DNA of 64,000 nucleotides from positions 62,001 through 126,000 of the forward strand of contig NZ_JADZLT010000056.1 of assembly GCF_015904235.1 (NCBI RefSeq), in the 5' to 3' direction. Both the position numbers and the translations under genes were made by a program. The notes beneath the pieces were generated by a model. It did not search any database. It saw nothing but the letters and a program-made list of their open reading frames with translations, and was not told where the DNA came from. This DNA is from Methylobrevis albus. Its GTDB lineage: Bacteria; Pseudomonadota; Alphaproteobacteria; Rhizobiales; Pleomorphomonadaceae. This document shows, piece by piece, positions 27,474-37,838 of this stretch. Position 1 is the stretch's first letter, and each line of letters starts with the position of its first letter.

Positions 27474-28658
27474 ATGCGGCGTATCGGCATTTACCTTTTC
27501 AGGCAGACGATGGGCTGGAGCATCGCGATCCTCGGCGTGCTCACCGGCATCGTCTGGGTCACGCAGGCGCTGCGCCGCTTCGACCTCGTCACCGCCAAGG
27601 GCCAGGCGCTGCTCACCTACCTCGCGATGACGCTGCTCGCGATCCCCTTCCTCGTCTCGATCGTCGCGCCCTTCGCGCTCGTCTTCGCGATGATCATCGT
27701 GCTCAACCAGATGCACGCCAACAGCGAGCTGATCGCGATCAACGCCGCCGGCCAGTCGCAGCGTCGCACGCTCGGGCCCTTCCTCGGCGCCGGGCTGCTC
27801 GCCAGCCTGTTCGTCGCCTGGATCGCGATGTGGGCCGGTCCGGCCAGCATGCAGAAGCTGCGCGACTACACCACCGCGGTGCGGGCCGACGTGATCGCCA
27901 ACATCGCCCAGCCTGGACGCTTCGTCGAAATCGACGACGACTTCACGTTCCACATGCGCAACCGCGTCGGTGACGGATCGATCCGCGGCCTGTTCATCTA
28001 CGATGCGCGCGACCCCGACCTCACCTACACTTACACCGCCGAGCAGGGCCGCTTCATCGAGGCGCTCGGCAAGACGCTGATGGTGATGGAGAACGGGACC
28101 ATCGAGCGCCGCCGCGCCGATTCCGGCGCCAGCACCTTCGTCGCCTTCGGGTCCTATGCCTTCGACCTCTCGACGCTGCAGCCGGAAGTGAGCGACCGCC
28201 CCTACGAGGTCGGCGAGCGCACCTTCGTCCAGCTGATCGAAACGCCCGCCGACGATCCCTACCGGGCCGAGAATGCCGATCGCTTCACCGCCGAAATCCA
28301 CAACCGCCTGACGACCGGGCTCTATCCCGTGGCGATGGTGCTCGCCGCCTTCTATTTCCTCGGCTTTCCGCGCAGCACGCGGCAGACCCGGTTCGTCGCG
28401 GTGATCACCGCCCTCTTCGCCGCCTGTCTCGTCCGGCTCGCCGGCTTCGGCGCTGCGGGCGTCGCCGCCAACAGCGTCGCCGCCGTACCGCTGCTCTACC
28501 TGCTGCCGCTGTCGCTGATCACGGTGTTCGCCTTCGCCATCGCCGCCGGCGTCGATCCGCAGCTCTCGCCGCGTCTCGATGGAATCCTGCGCTCGGCCGC
28601 GGCGCGCATTGCCGACCGCGTGCGCCGCTCGCCGCTGCCGGGCGGAGGCGCCCGATGA
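27474..28658 (+). CDS. lptF: LPS export ABC transporter permease LptF
   Basis: LptF and LptG form the membrane part of the LptB2FG machine, which extracts lipopolysaccharide from the inner membrane. The protein has 394 residues: three N-terminal helices (GWSIAILGVLTGIVWVTQAL and on), a periplasmic beta-jellyroll (about 125-270, including EIDDDFTFHMRNRVGDGSI), and three C-terminal helices. The coupling region ANSELIAINAAGQSQRRTLG is the LptF-type contact to LptB. Its stop overlaps the lptG start (ATGA). LptB, LptA and LptC are not in this window. Confidence 0.94.
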   Translation: MRRIGIYLFRQTMGWSIAILGVLTGIVWVTQALRRFDLVTAKGQALLTYLAMTLLAIPFLVSIVAPFALVFAMIIVLNQMHANSELIAINAAGQSQRRTLGPFLGAGLLASLFVAWIAMWAGPASMQKLRDYTTAVRADVIANIAQPGRFVEIDDDFTFHMRNRVGDGSIRGLFIYDARDPDLTYTYTAEQGRFIEALGKTLMVMENGTIERRRADSGASTFVAFGSYAFDLSTLQPEVSDRPYEVGERTFVQLIETPADDPYRAENADRFTAEIHNRLTTGLYPVAMVLAAFYFLGFPRSTRQTRFVAVITALFAACLVRLAGFGAAGVAANSVAAVPLLYLLPLSLITVFAFAIAAGVDPQLSPRLDGILRSAAARIADRVRRSPLPGGGAR

Positions 28659-29746
28659 TCGGCCGGACGCTGTTCCGCTACATCGCCGGCCTGTTCCTGC
28701 GCTGGATCCTCGGCCTGTTCGCCGGGATCATCCTGCTTACGTTCCTGATTGACCTGCTCGAGGTGCTGCGCTCCGCCGCCTCGAAGCCGAACTTCAACCT
28801 CGCCTCCGTCGTCGCCGTCTCGGCGCTGCGCATTCCGGCGCTGTCGGAACAGGTGCTGCCGTTCGCCGTGCTGCTCGGCTCGATGGCGAGCCTCGTCAAC
28901 CTGTCGCGGCGGTCCGAACTCGTGGTCAGCCGCTCGGCCGGCCTGTCGGTCTGGCAGTTCAGCGCGCCGGGGGTGATCGTGGCGCTGGTGATCGGCATCT
29001 TCGCGACCACGGTCTACAATCCGATGGCGACCGCGATGAAGGCGCAATCGGACCGCATCGCGGCCGAGGCCGTCGGCCGCGTCAGTTCGATCCTCGGCGA
29101 CGCCTCGAGCTCGACCTGGCTGCGCCAACACACCGAAGAAGGCGATTCGATCGTGCGCGTGGGCGGTGTCCTCGACGGCGGGCGTGTCATCCTTGCACCA
29201 GTCTTCTGGAACTTTGATGCGACGGGGCGTCTGGCCCGCCGCGTCGAGGCCTCGTCGGCCGAACTGGGCGACGGACGGTTCACGCTGACCGACGCGCGCA
29301 TCTGGGACGTCGAGGGCGAGCCGCGGACCGCGGAACGGCTGGAAATTCCTTCCGCGCTGACGCCGCAGCAGGTCTCCGAGCGGCTGTCGTCGCCGACGGC
29401 GGTCTCGTTCTGGCGCCTGCCGACCGTGATTTCGCAGGCCGCGAACGCCGGCCTGCCGCCGTATCGATTCAGCCTGCAATATCATTCGCTTATTGCGCGC
29501 CCTGCCCTGCTCGCGGCCATGGTGCTGATCGCCGCCACGGTGTCGCTCGGCAGCAGCCGGATGGGCAACGGTGGTCGGATGATTCTCGGTGGCATCGCTG
29601 CAGGCTTCATGCTTTATGTCGGAACTGAAATCTTTCGCGATCTCGGCAGCGAGGGGCTTGTTCCGCCCATGCTCGCCGCCTGGGCGCCTGCCGCCATCGC
29701 GTTGTCGCTGGGATCGACGGTCCTGTTGTTCCGGGAGGATGGATGA
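28655..29746 (+). CDS. lptG: LPS export ABC transporter permease LptG
   Basis: LptG is the second permease half of the LPS extractor. It has 363 residues with six membrane helices and a periplasmic jellyroll, the same layout as LptF. Family features are LSEQVLPFAVLLGSMASLVN and the coupling helix SRRSELVVSRSAGLSVWQFS. The C-terminal helices include GGIAAGFMLYVGTEIFRDLG. It overlaps lptF by 4 nt at its start and lptD by 4 nt at its end, so all three LPS export genes are translationally coupled. Confidence 0.94.
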   Translation: MIGRTLFRYIAGLFLRWILGLFAGIILLTFLIDLLEVLRSAASKPNFNLASVVAVSALRIPALSEQVLPFAVLLGSMASLVNLSRRSELVVSRSAGLSVWQFSAPGVIVALVIGIFATTVYNPMATAMKAQSDRIAAEAVGRVSSILGDASSSTWLRQHTEEGDSIVRVGGVLDGGRVILAPVFWNFDATGRLARRVEASSAELGDGRFTLTDARIWDVEGEPRTAERLEIPSALTPQQVSERLSSPTAVSFWRLPTVISQAANAGLPPYRFSLQYHSLIARPALLAAMVLIAATVSLGSSRMGNGGRMILGGIAAGFMLYVGTEIFRDLGSEGLVPPMLAAWAPAAIALSLGSTVLLFREDG

Positions 29747-32133
29747 GACTCGGTACGTCCCTCCCGGACGATCCGTCACCGGCCATTCGCACGAGGCGCC
29801 TTTCCGCAGGGGCCTCGCTGCTCGCCGGCGTTTCGCTGGCCGCCATGCTGATCGCGGGCCTGCCGGCCGCGGCGCAGGACGCGTCGGCCAACGGCTCGCT
29901 GGGTGACCTGCTCGCCACGCAAGCCGCCACCAGCGACCAGCGCATGGTGCTCGAGGCCGACACCCTCGTCTACGACATCGATACCGAGCAGGTCTCCGCC
30001 GTCGGCAACGTCGTGATCTATTACGGCGACTACGTGCTGGTCGCCGAGCGCGTCGAGGTCGATCGCCGGACGCAGATGGTCACCGCCATCGGCTCGGTCG
30101 AACTCACCGAGCCAGGCGGCAACATCGTTCGTTCCGAGCGCGTCGAGCTCGCCGACGACCTCAGCCGCGGCGTGGTCGAGGCGTTCGAGGTGGTCACCAG
30201 CCAGCGGACGGCGTTCCGCTCGGCACGGGCGACCCGCGAGGGCGACGACGTCACCACGTTCGAGGACAGCACCTACCTGCCGTGCGTCGACTGCGACGGG
30301 GTGAAGGGCAAGGAGCCGATCTGGCGCATCAAGGCGCGGCGGATCATCCACAAGCAGGGCGAGCAGACCGTCACCATGCGGGATGCGAGCTTCGAGTTCC
30401 TCGGCGTCCCGATCGCCTGGGTGCCCGTGCTGACGCAGCCCGATCCGACGGTGCGCCGCAAGACCGGCTTCCTCGCGCCGAGCCCGGTCTACAACGATGA
30501 TCTCGGCCTCGGTGTCGTCGTCCCCTACTTCTGGGCGCTGGCGCCGAACATGGACCTGACGTTCCGGCCGGCCGTCTACTCGCGCCAGGGCTTCCTCGCC
30601 GACGCCGAGTTCCGCCACCGGCTGATCGACGGCGCCTATTCGATCCGCGTTGCCGGCATCCACCAGTCGGACCCGGACGCCTTCGACGGCACCTCGGGCG
30701 ACGTGCAGAACCGCGCGGCGCTGTTCTCGACCGGCGAATTCAAGATCAACCAGCGCTGGAAATGGGGCTGGGATATCGCGGTCGCCTCCGACCGCTCGTT
30801 CCTCAATGACTACGACCTGCCGAAGGCGAGCAACGACGCGGCGATCTCCGATCTCTACCTGATCGGCGCGGGCAATCGCAGCCGCTTCGAGGCGCATGCC
30901 TACGGCATTCTGGTGCAGCAGGAGGACGAGGCCTTCAACGGCGTCGCCCTGCAGCCGCAGGACGTGGACCTGCAGGACAAGCAGCCCTTCGTTCACCCGG
31001 TCGTCGACTACTACAAGGTGTTCGACCAGCAGATCGCCGGCGGCGAGGTCAAGCTCGAGGGCAATTTCACCAGCCTGACGCGCCAGGAGGACGATATCTT
31101 CGCCTTCGGCGTCGGCGACGAGCGGTTTCGCGGCGTCGGCGGCACGTTCACGCGCGCCAGTGCCGACGTGTCGTGGCGGCGGCGCTTCGTCGATCCGCTC
31201 GGCCAGGTGTTCACGCCCTTCGCCGGCGTCAGCGGCGACGTGTTCTACTCGACCCTGCACGACGACAGCACCGCCAACATCGATGAAGGTGCGTTCGGGC
31301 GGGTGATGCCGCGGATCGGGCTCGAGTACAGCTATCCGATCCTCGCCCAGAGCGCCCTCGGCACCCAGGTGTTCGAGCCGATCGCCCAGCTCATCGTCCG
31401 TCCGGACGAGATGCTGCTCGGCGAGGTGCCGAACGAGGATTCGCAGAGCCTCGTGTTCGACGAAACGTCGCTGTTCGACATCGACAAGTTCTCCGGCTTC
31501 GACCGCGAGGAAGGCGGCACCCGGCTCAACGTCGGCCTGCGCAACACGACCAACCTCGCCATCGGCGGCTCGATCAGCGCGCTGATCGGCCAGTCGTTCC
31601 ACCTCGCGGGGCGCAATTCCTACGCCGCCGACAACGTCTACGGCACCGGTCTCGATTCCGGCCTCGCCTCGGACAAGTCCGATTACGTCGCCGGCCTGTC
31701 GATTGCCACCGGCCAGGGCCTGCAGTTCGGCGCCCGCGCCCGCTTCGACGACGAGGATTTTTCCGTGCAGCGGGCGGAAGCCCAGTTGCTCGGCCTGTCG
31801 GGTCCGCTGACGGCCTCGCTCACCTACGCCTTCCTGCGCGAGCAGCCCGACCTCGGCATCACGACGAACCGCTCCGAACTGCAGAGCGCGGTCAGCCTGC
31901 GCCTCGACGCCAACTGGCGGATCTTCGGGTCGACCCGCTTCGACATCATCAACGACAACTTCGTGCGCGACGCGGTCGGCATCGCCTATGACGACGAGGC
32001 CTTCTCGGTGTCGCTGTCCTATGCCGAGGACCGGACGCGCGCCAACGGCGAGCCGATCGACCGGACGGTGTTCCTGCAGCTCGGCTTCCGGACGCTCGGC
32101 GACATTTCGGCCAGCGCCGACGTGCTGGACTGA
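29743..32133 (+). CDS. lptD: LPS assembly outer membrane protein LptD
   Basis: LptD is the outer-membrane barrel that inserts lipopolysaccharide into the outer leaflet. The protein has 796 residues. A signal peptide (ASLLAGVSLAAMLIAGLPAA, cut near AAAQD) is followed by an OstA/LptA-type beta-jellyroll (MVLEADTLVYDIDTEQVSAV and on, about 65-200). From about 230 a large beta-barrel follows with repeated aromatic/Gly strands. The cysteine pair in YLPCVDCDGVKG sits in the linker; other LptD proteins carry paired cysteines used in disulfides. The ATG overlaps the lptG stop. Confidence 0.94.
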   Translation: MRLGTSLPDDPSPAIRTRRLSAGASLLAGVSLAAMLIAGLPAAAQDASANGSLGDLLATQAATSDQRMVLEADTLVYDIDTEQVSAVGNVVIYYGDYVLVAERVEVDRRTQMVTAIGSVELTEPGGNIVRSERVELADDLSRGVVEAFEVVTSQRTAFRSARATREGDDVTTFEDSTYLPCVDCDGVKGKEPIWRIKARRIIHKQGEQTVTMRDASFEFLGVPIAWVPVLTQPDPTVRRKTGFLAPSPVYNDDLGLGVVVPYFWALAPNMDLTFRPAVYSRQGFLADAEFRHRLIDGAYSIRVAGIHQSDPDAFDGTSGDVQNRAALFSTGEFKINQRWKWGWDIAVASDRSFLNDYDLPKASNDAAISDLYLIGAGNRSRFEAHAYGILVQQEDEAFNGVALQPQDVDLQDKQPFVHPVVDYYKVFDQQIAGGEVKLEGNFTSLTRQEDDIFAFGVGDERFRGVGGTFTRASADVSWRRRFVDPLGQVFTPFAGVSGDVFYSTLHDDSTANIDEGAFGRVMPRIGLEYSYPILAQSALGTQVFEPIAQLIVRPDEMLLGEVPNEDSQSLVFDETSLFDIDKFSGFDREEGGTRLNVGLRNTTNLAIGGSISALIGQSFHLAGRNSYAADNVYGTGLDSGLASDKSDYVAGLSIATGQGLQFGARARFDDEDFSVQRAEAQLLGLSGPLTASLTYAFLREQPDLGITTNRSELQSAVSLRLDANWRIFGSTRFDIINDNFVRDAVGIAYDDEAFSVSLSYAEDRTRANGEPIDRTVFLQLGFRTLGDISASADVLD

Positions 32134-32342
32134 CCCGCAAACGGGACGGCGGATGCCGCCCCGATCGCCGGCGTGGCGCGGCCTGCGGCAACATGCTTTT
32201 GCCATATCGGCGCTTTACTTGACGTGATCGTCCGTCACGGTCGACACTCGGTGCCTATTCACGGCCCGCGCATTGCGTTAGACCGGAAACACGACCTGAA
32301 ACGCCATTTCGTTCGTCAACGACAACAACGGTTACCGACAAG

Positions 32343-33302
32343 ATGATTTTCGCTTCCGTCGCGCGCTCGATCCTCCGCCGCTGCAGCGTCGCCGTGATCG
32401 CGGTCGCCGTCGCCGCGCCGCTGCTCGGTGCCGCGCCCGTTTTCGCCCAGAGCGGGATCCGGGTCGTCGTCAACGACAGCGCCGTCACCAGTTTCGAGAT
32501 CGCCCAGCGCGCCCGCCTGATCGAGGTGTCGCAGCGCTTGTCCGGCGCCGCCGCGCAGAAGGCCGCGACCGACGAACTCATCGACGATACGCTGCGGCTG
32601 CAGGAAATGAAGCGCGTCGGCATCGCGGTTCCGGATGCGCAGGTCGACTCGGCGATCGCCGAGATCGCCGGCCGGTCCAAGATGTCGCCGGCGCAGTTCA
32701 CCCAGGCGCTCGGCCAGGTCGGCGTCAACATCAAGACCCTGCGCGAGCGCATCCGGGTCCAGATCGGCTGGGGCCGCCTGATCCGCGCCCGCCTGCAGCA
32801 GACGGTGCGGCAGGAGCGCAATGATCTGATCGCGCAGATGCGACGCGAAGAGAACGCCGGAATCGACGTCACTGCCGAAGATTTCGTGCTTCAGCGCGTC
32901 ATCTTCACCCTGCGCAAGGGTGCACCCGACGCCGAGATCAGCCGGCGCCGCCAGGAAGCCGAGCAGCTTCGCGGCCGCTTCACCTCCTGTGACGCGGGAC
33001 TCGCCACGGCGAAAACGCTGCGCGAGGTCGCAGTGCTCAACGTCGGTCGGCGGCTCGCGGGTGAGTTGCCGGAAAACATCGCCGCTCTCGTCAAGGAGAC
33101 CGACGTAGGCCGCCTGACGAAGCCGGTGGTCACGCCGCAGGGCGTCGAGCTCTATGCCGTCTGCGGCAAGCAGACGGTGACCGGCGAGGCCGCCGTGACG
33201 GCCGGCGGCATGGACGCCGACCAGCTCAATGCGCAGGGCCAGCAGCTGTCGCAGACCATGATGCGCCAGCTCCGCCAGCGCGCCAGCATCACCATGCGCT
33301 GA
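32343..33302 (+). CDS. surA: SurA-type periplasmic chaperone / peptidyl-prolyl isomerase
   Basis: SurA escorts outer-membrane proteins such as LptD through the periplasm. The protein has 319 residues: a signal peptide (VAVAAPLLGAAPVFAQ), the SurA N-terminal chaperone domain (IRVVVNDSAVTSFEIAQRAR and ELIDDTLRLQEMKRVGIAVP), and a C-terminal parvulin-like domain (about 175-285) that looks divergent, so isomerase activity may be weak. The order lptD-surA-pdxA-rsmA is conserved in proteobacteria and supports the name. A 209-bp gap separates it from lptD. Confidence 0.87.
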   Translation: MIFASVARSILRRCSVAVIAVAVAAPLLGAAPVFAQSGIRVVVNDSAVTSFEIAQRARLIEVSQRLSGAAAQKAATDELIDDTLRLQEMKRVGIAVPDAQVDSAIAEIAGRSKMSPAQFTQALGQVGVNIKTLRERIRVQIGWGRLIRARLQQTVRQERNDLIAQMRREENAGIDVTAEDFVLQRVIFTLRKGAPDAEISRRRQEAEQLRGRFTSCDAGLATAKTLREVAVLNVGRRLAGELPENIAALVKETDVGRLTKPVVTPQGVELYAVCGKQTVTGEAAVTAGGMDADQLNAQGQQLSQTMMRQLRQRASITMR

Positions 33303-33374
33303 GGCGCCCCTTCGCGCGCAGACGCCGGGCGGCCCCGCGCCTCCCGGCAAATTTCCTTCGACGGATATCCCCCG

Positions 33375-34433
33375 ATGCCTGCCGGCGCCCGACGCTCCGA
33401 CCTTCCCGCGCTGCCGCTTGCCGTCAGCATCGGCGAGCCCGCCGGCATCGGCGCGGAGATCGTCGCACAGGCCTGGCTTCGGCGGAGCGCGCTCGCGCTG
33501 CCGGCGTTCTATCTCGTCGGTGATGCGGGCTTCGTGGCGCGCCGGCTCGCCCGAGCTGGCCTCGACGTGCCGCTGGCGGAGGTCGAACCCGGCGCCGCGG
33601 CCGCGACCTTCGCCCGGGCCCTGCCGATCGTCGGCACCGGCCATCCCCTGCCCGACAGCCCCGGTCGCCCGGATCCGGTCGCCGCGCGCGGCGTGATCGC
33701 CGCGATCGAGCGCGGCGTCGCCGACATCGCGGCCGGCAAGGCGGCGGGACTGGTGACGGCGCCGATCCACAAGGCCGCGCTCTATGGCGCCGGCTTCGCG
33801 TTCCCCGGCCACACCGAGTTCCTCGGCCATCTCGCGGGCCGCTACTGGCCGGGACGGCCGGCGCAGCCGGTGATGATGCTGGCGGGGCCGGAGCTGCGCG
33901 GCGTACCGGTCACCATCCACATTCCGCTGGCGGAGGTTCCGCGGCGGCTGACGACCCAGGCGATCATCGAGACCGGCCGCATCGTCGCGCGCGACCTGAC
34001 CCGGCGCTTCGGCATCGCCCGGCCGCGGCTCGCCGTCGCCGGCCTCAACCCGCATGCCGGCGAGGACGGGGCGATGGGCGGCGAGGACATCGCGATCGTC
34101 GCGCCGGCGATCGCCGCGCTGCGCGCCGAGGGCATCGACGCGACCGGGCCGCACCCGGCCGACACGCTGTTCCACCCGCGCGCGCGCACCGGCTACGACG
34201 CGGTGCTCGGCATGTACCACGACCAGGTGCTGATCCCGGTCAAGACGATCGCCTTCGACGAGACCGTCAACGTGACGCTCGGCCTGCCCTTCGTACGCAC
34301 CTCGCCCGACCACGGCACCGCCTTCGACATCGCCGGCCGCGGCATCGCCCGCCCGGACAGCATGATCGCGGCGATCACCATGGCGGCGGAGATGGCGGCA
34401 ACCGGGCAGCCGGCCGAGCCGGCGCTGTCATGA
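33375..34433 (+). CDS. pdxA: 4-hydroxythreonine-4-phosphate dehydrogenase
   Basis: PdxA oxidises 4-phosphohydroxy-L-threonine in the DXP-dependent pathway to pyridoxal 5'-phosphate. The protein has 352 residues. Family motifs include [50 protein letters not shown], and the divalent-metal/substrate block [20 protein letters not shown] followed by [19 protein letters not shown]. It uses the product of Dxs, as does Dxr in this window. It is followed 37 nt later by rsmA. Confidence 0.95.
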   Translation: MPAGARRSDLPALPLAVSIGEPAGIGAEIVAQAWLRRSALALPAFYLVGDAGFVARRLARAGLDVPLAEVEPGAAAATFARALPIVGTGHPLPDSPGRPDPVAARGVIAAIERGVADIAAGKAAGLVTAPIHKAALYGAGFAFPGHTEFLGHLAGRYWPGRPAQPVMMLAGPELRGVPVTIHIPLAEVPRRLTTQAIIETGRIVARDLTRRFGIARPRLAVAGLNPHAGEDGAMGGEDIAIVAPAIAALRAEGIDATGPHPADTLFHPRARTGYDAVLGMYHDQVLIPVKTIAFDETVNVTLGLPFVRTSPDHGTAFDIAGRGIARPDSMIAAITMAAEMAATGQPAEPALS

Positions 34434-34470
34434 GCGCCGCAGGCCCGCTGCACGTGGCGGGACGGCCGCG

Positions 34471-35322
34471 ATGAGCGCGATCGACGACCTGCCGCCGCTG
34501 TCCGAGGTGGTCAAGACGCACGGGCTCGACGCCCGCAAGGCGCTCGGCCAGAACTTCCTGTTCGATCTCAACCTCACCGCCCGCATCGCCCGCTCGGCCG
34601 GACCGCTCGCCGGGCACACCGTGCTCGAGGTCGGTCCCGGCCCGGGCGGCCTGACCCGGGCGCTGCTCGCGGCCGGAGCGGAGCGCGTCGTGGCGATCGA
34701 ACGCGACCCGCGCTGCCTTCCGGCGCTCGCCGAAATCGCGGCGCGCTATCCCGGCCGGCTGGAGGTGATCGAGGGTGACGCCCTCGCCATCGACATGGGC
34801 GCGCTCGCCGGCGGCCCCGTCCGCATCGTCGCTAACCTCCCCTACAACGTCGGGACGCAGCTCCTGATCGGCTGGCTGTCGCTCGATCCGTGGCCGCCGT
34901 GGTGGGCGTCGATGACGCTGATGTTCCAGAAGGAAGTTGCCGAGCGCATCACCGCCGCGGCCGGCGACGACGCCTATGGCCGGCTCGGCGTGCTCGCGGG
35001 CTGGCGCAGCATTGCTACGCAGATGTTCGACATCTCGCCGCGCGCCTTCGTGCCGCCGCCGAAGGTGACCTCCACCGTGGTGCACTTCGAGCCGCACCCG
35101 GCGCCGCTGCCCTGCCGGCTCGGCGCCCTGGAAGCCGTCACCGCCGCCGCCTTCGGCCAGCGCCGCAAGATGCTGCGCCAGAGCCTGAAGGCGCTCGGCG
35201 TCGATCCGATCGCGTTGCTCGCTGCCGTCGAGATCGATCCGACCGCCCGGGCGGAAACGATCCCGGTCGCCGGCTTCGTCGCGCTCGCCAACGCCTTCGA
35301 CGCCGCCACCGGCCGCGGCTGA
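34471..35322 (+). CDS. rsmA: 16S rRNA dimethyladenosine transferase RsmA (KsgA)
   Basis: RsmA dimethylates two adjacent adenosines in the 3' hairpin of 16S rRNA, a late quality step in small-subunit assembly. The protein has 283 residues. Motifs: the N-terminal [15 protein letters not shown] loop [16 protein letters not shown], acidic motif [10 protein letters not shown], and the catalytic [11 protein letters not shown]. The C-terminal domain carries [13 protein letters not shown]. The pdxA-rsmA adjacency is the usual one. Confidence 0.96.
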   Translation: MSAIDDLPPLSEVVKTHGLDARKALGQNFLFDLNLTARIARSAGPLAGHTVLEVGPGPGGLTRALLAAGAERVVAIERDPRCLPALAEIAARYPGRLEVIEGDALAIDMGALAGGPVRIVANLPYNVGTQLLIGWLSLDPWPPWWASMTLMFQKEVAERITAAAGDDAYGRLGVLAGWRSIATQMFDISPRAFVPPPKVTSTVVHFEPHPAPLPCRLGALEAVTAAAFGQRRKMLRQSLKALGVDPIALLAAVEIDPTARAETIPVAGFVALANAFDAATGRG

Positions 35323-35459
35323 GCGCGCAGCCGGGCGATCCCGCTCGTGGTAAACGGGTTTCGCCGAATCTCCATCGAAGTTTACGCAACCGCAACCGTT
35401 CACCGACGACTATCGCGCGCAACGGCCGTACTCGGCCTTTCCGACTCGGGGGCTGGGCG

Positions 35460-37133
35460 ATGAAGGTTCAGGGCAAGATTTTCAGTGTGGTCGCCGTGCT
35501 GGGCGTGGCGGTGATCGTGACGGGCGCGATCGGCCTCGCGTCGATGAATTCGTTGAACGCGCAGATGGACCGCCTCGACTCGCTCGACCAGCAGGCCTAT
35601 TTCGCCGAGCGGCTCAACGGCGCGATCACGGCGGTCAACGCTTCGAACCGCGGCATCACCTCGGCGCGCAATGCCGAGGAGAGCGCGGATTACCTGAACG
35701 AGATCAAGAAGAACCTCGAGACGCTCAACCAGTCGGTCGCCGACTGGCGCGGCGTCGTCGCCGCCGAGGACATGCCCCTGTTCGAGACGATGGCGCGCGA
35801 CGTCGGTGCCTATGGTGCCCTGCGGCTCGAGCTCGCCGAATTCGGCGCTCGCGAGGGTGCCGCGGCCGGCATGGCGCGATTGAAGGAGCCCGACGTTCGG
35901 GCCAACCGTCAGGCGCTGCAGAAGAGCCTTTCGGAGAACATCGACAAGGTGCGCGGGGCGCTCGATCCACTGCGCGCCGAGAAGGCCGCGAACTACACGA
36001 CCGCGTTCTGGACCATGCTCGCCTCGGCCGCCCTCGCGCTGCTCGTCGGCGTCGGCATCGCGATCTGGATCGGAACGGCGAAGATGGCCCGGCCGATGAC
36101 CCGCGTCGCCTCCGCGCTGAAGCAGATGGCGGACGGCAACCTCGCCGTCGCCACCGAGCCGAAGCCGGGCAACGACGAGATCGGCGACCTCTGGCGCACG
36201 ACGGAGCGCTTCCGCGTCGCCCTCGCCGAGGCCGACCAGCTGAAGCGCGAGCAGGAGGCCACCGAGGCGGCCCGCGCCGCCCAGCGCCGGCAGCTGATGC
36301 ATCAGGTCGCATCCGACTTCGAACGCGCCGTCGGCGGCATCGTCCAGGGCGTCTCCGCCGCCGCGAACCAGCTCGAAGCCTCGGCCCGCGCCATGGCGCA
36401 CAGCGCCGAAAGCACCTCCGGCCAGCTCGTCACCGTGGCGAGCGCCTCGGAAGAGGCCTCCGCCAACGTGCAGACCGTCGCCTCCGCCGCCGAGGAACTC
36501 AGCGCCTCGGTCGGTGAAATCGGCCGCCAGGTGATGGAATCGGCCCGCATCGCCACCTCCGCCGAAGGCAGCGCCCAGCAGACCTCGTCGAAGGTCGAGC
36601 GGCTGTCGGTCGCCGCGACGCGCATCGGCGACATCGTCGGCCTGATCACCACGATCGCCGAGCAGACCAACCTGCTGGCGCTCAACGCCACCATCGAGGC
36701 GGCCCGCGCCGGCGAGGCCGGCCGCGGCTTTGCGGTCGTCGCGCAGGAAGTGAAGAACCTCGCCACCCAGACCAGCAAGGCGACCAACGAAATCGCCGGC
36801 CAGGTCGCCGAGATCCAGACCTCGACCACCGAGTCGGCGACCGCGATCGGCGCGATCAGCGCGGTGATCAAGGACCTCAACGGCATCGCCACGGCGATCG
36901 CCGGCGCGGTGCGCCAGCAGGACGCCGCGACGCAGGAGATCGCCCGCAACGTGCAGGAGGCCTCGCGCGGCACGGGTCAGGTTACGGAGAGCATCGAGAC
37001 GGTCAGCCGCGCGGCGAGCGACGCGAGTGCCGCCTCGGGTCAGGTGCTGTCGGCGGCCCGCGAACTGTCGCGCCAGAGCGACCTGCTCGGCTCCGAGGTG
37101 AACAAGATCCTCTCGACGATCCGCGCCGCCTGA
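35460..37133 (+). CDS. Methyl-accepting chemotaxis protein
   Basis: This is a transmembrane chemoreceptor of 557 residues. Helix 1 is about residues 8-28 ([20 protein letters not shown]), followed by a helical periplasmic sensor domain of about 150 residues. Helix 2 ([20 protein letters not shown]) leads into a HAMP domain and a cytoplasmic signalling domain. Its hairpin tip, [20 protein letters not shown] then [17 protein letters not shown], is fully conserved. The C-terminus has no CheR-binding pentapeptide. No other chemotaxis gene is nearby, and the ligand is unknown. It is preceded by a 137-bp gap after rsmA and converges on gmk. Confidence 0.95.
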   Translation: MKVQGKIFSVVAVLGVAVIVTGAIGLASMNSLNAQMDRLDSLDQQAYFAERLNGAITAVNASNRGITSARNAEESADYLNEIKKNLETLNQSVADWRGVVAAEDMPLFETMARDVGAYGALRLELAEFGAREGAAAGMARLKEPDVRANRQALQKSLSENIDKVRGALDPLRAEKAANYTTAFWTMLASAALALLVGVGIAIWIGTAKMARPMTRVASALKQMADGNLAVATEPKPGNDEIGDLWRTTERFRVALAEADQLKREQEATEAARAAQRRQLMHQVASDFERAVGGIVQGVSAAANQLEASARAMAHSAESTSGQLVTVASASEEASANVQTVASAAEELSASVGEIGRQVMESARIATSAEGSAQQTSSKVERLSVAATRIGDIVGLITTIAEQTNLLALNATIEAARAGEAGRGFAVVAQEVKNLATQTSKATNEIAGQVAEIQTSTTESATAIGAISAVIKDLNGIATAIAGAVRQQDAATQEIARNVQEASRGTGQVTESIETVSRAASDASAASGQVLSAARELSRQSDLLGSEVNKILSTIRAA

Positions 37134-37161
37134 TCCTTCCGACCCGGGCGCGGTCGCCGCT

Positions 37162-37818
37162 TCAGCCGAGCAGTTCGGCGATGAAGTCGGCCACCGCGCC
37201 CGAAATCCGTTCGCGCTTCAAGCGCTCGGCGCGCAGGATCGCCTTCAGGTCCGTGAAGGCGCCATCGAGGTCGTCGTTGATGACGACGTAGTCGAAGCGC
37301 GGCCATTCCTGCAGTTCCGAGCGCGCGTTGAACAGCCGGCGCTCGATGGCGTCCTCGGGGTCTTCGGCCCGGCGATGCAGGCGCGAGCGCAGCTCGGCCA
37401 TTGTCGGCGGCAGGATGAAGATCGCCGCGACGTCCTCCTCCATCCGCTCCCTGATCTGCGCCGCGCCCTGCCAGTCGACGTCGAACAGCACGTCGCGGCC
37501 GGCAGCCAGCGCCTCCTCGACCTTCGCCCGCGGCGTGCCGTAGTAGTTGCCGTGCACCTCGGCCCATTCGAGCAGGTCGCCGTCCTCGGCCATCGACAGG
37601 AAGCGGCGCTTCTCGATGAAATGATAGTGGATGCCGTCGATCTCGCTCGGCCGGCGCGGCCGGGTGGTCACCGACACGGAGAGCTCGATCTCCTTGTCCT
37701 GCTCGAGCAGCAGCCGCGACAGCGTGCCCTTGCCGGCGCCGGACGGTGACGAGATCACCATCATCACGCCGCGGCGGGCGAGCCGCGTGTGTCCCGTGGT
37801 CTGCACGCCTGCGGTCAT
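37162..37818 (-). CDS. gmk: Guanylate kinase
   Basis: Gmk phosphorylates GMP to GDP. The P-loop is [10 protein letters not shown], followed by [20 protein letters not shown] (GMP-binding), [12 protein letters not shown], and [15 protein letters not shown]. The ATG at 37816-37818 gives 218 residues and has GAGGCGAGGCCACC upstream. An alternative ATG at 37840-37842 would add eight residues and overlap the yicC stop as ATGA. The yicC-gmk pair is conserved across bacteria. Confidence 0.95.
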   Translation of the reverse strand: MTAGVQTTGHTRLARRGVMMVISSPSGAGKGTLSRLLLEQDKEIELSVSVTTRPRRPSEIDGIHYHFIEKRRFLSMAEDGDLLEWAEVHGNYYGTPRAKVEEALAAGRDVLFDVDWQGAAQIRERMEEDVAAIFILPPTMAELRSRLHRRAEDPEDAIERRLFNARSELQEWPRFDYVVINDDLDGAFTDLKAILRAERLKRERISGAVADFIAELLG

Positions 37819-37838
37819 GGTGGCCTCGCCTCTCGTCT

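Noticed and set aside
32134-32342. TTGACG at about 32219 as a -35 box for surA
   Set aside because: No acceptable -10 element lies at 16-18 bp spacing, so a promoter cannot be supported.
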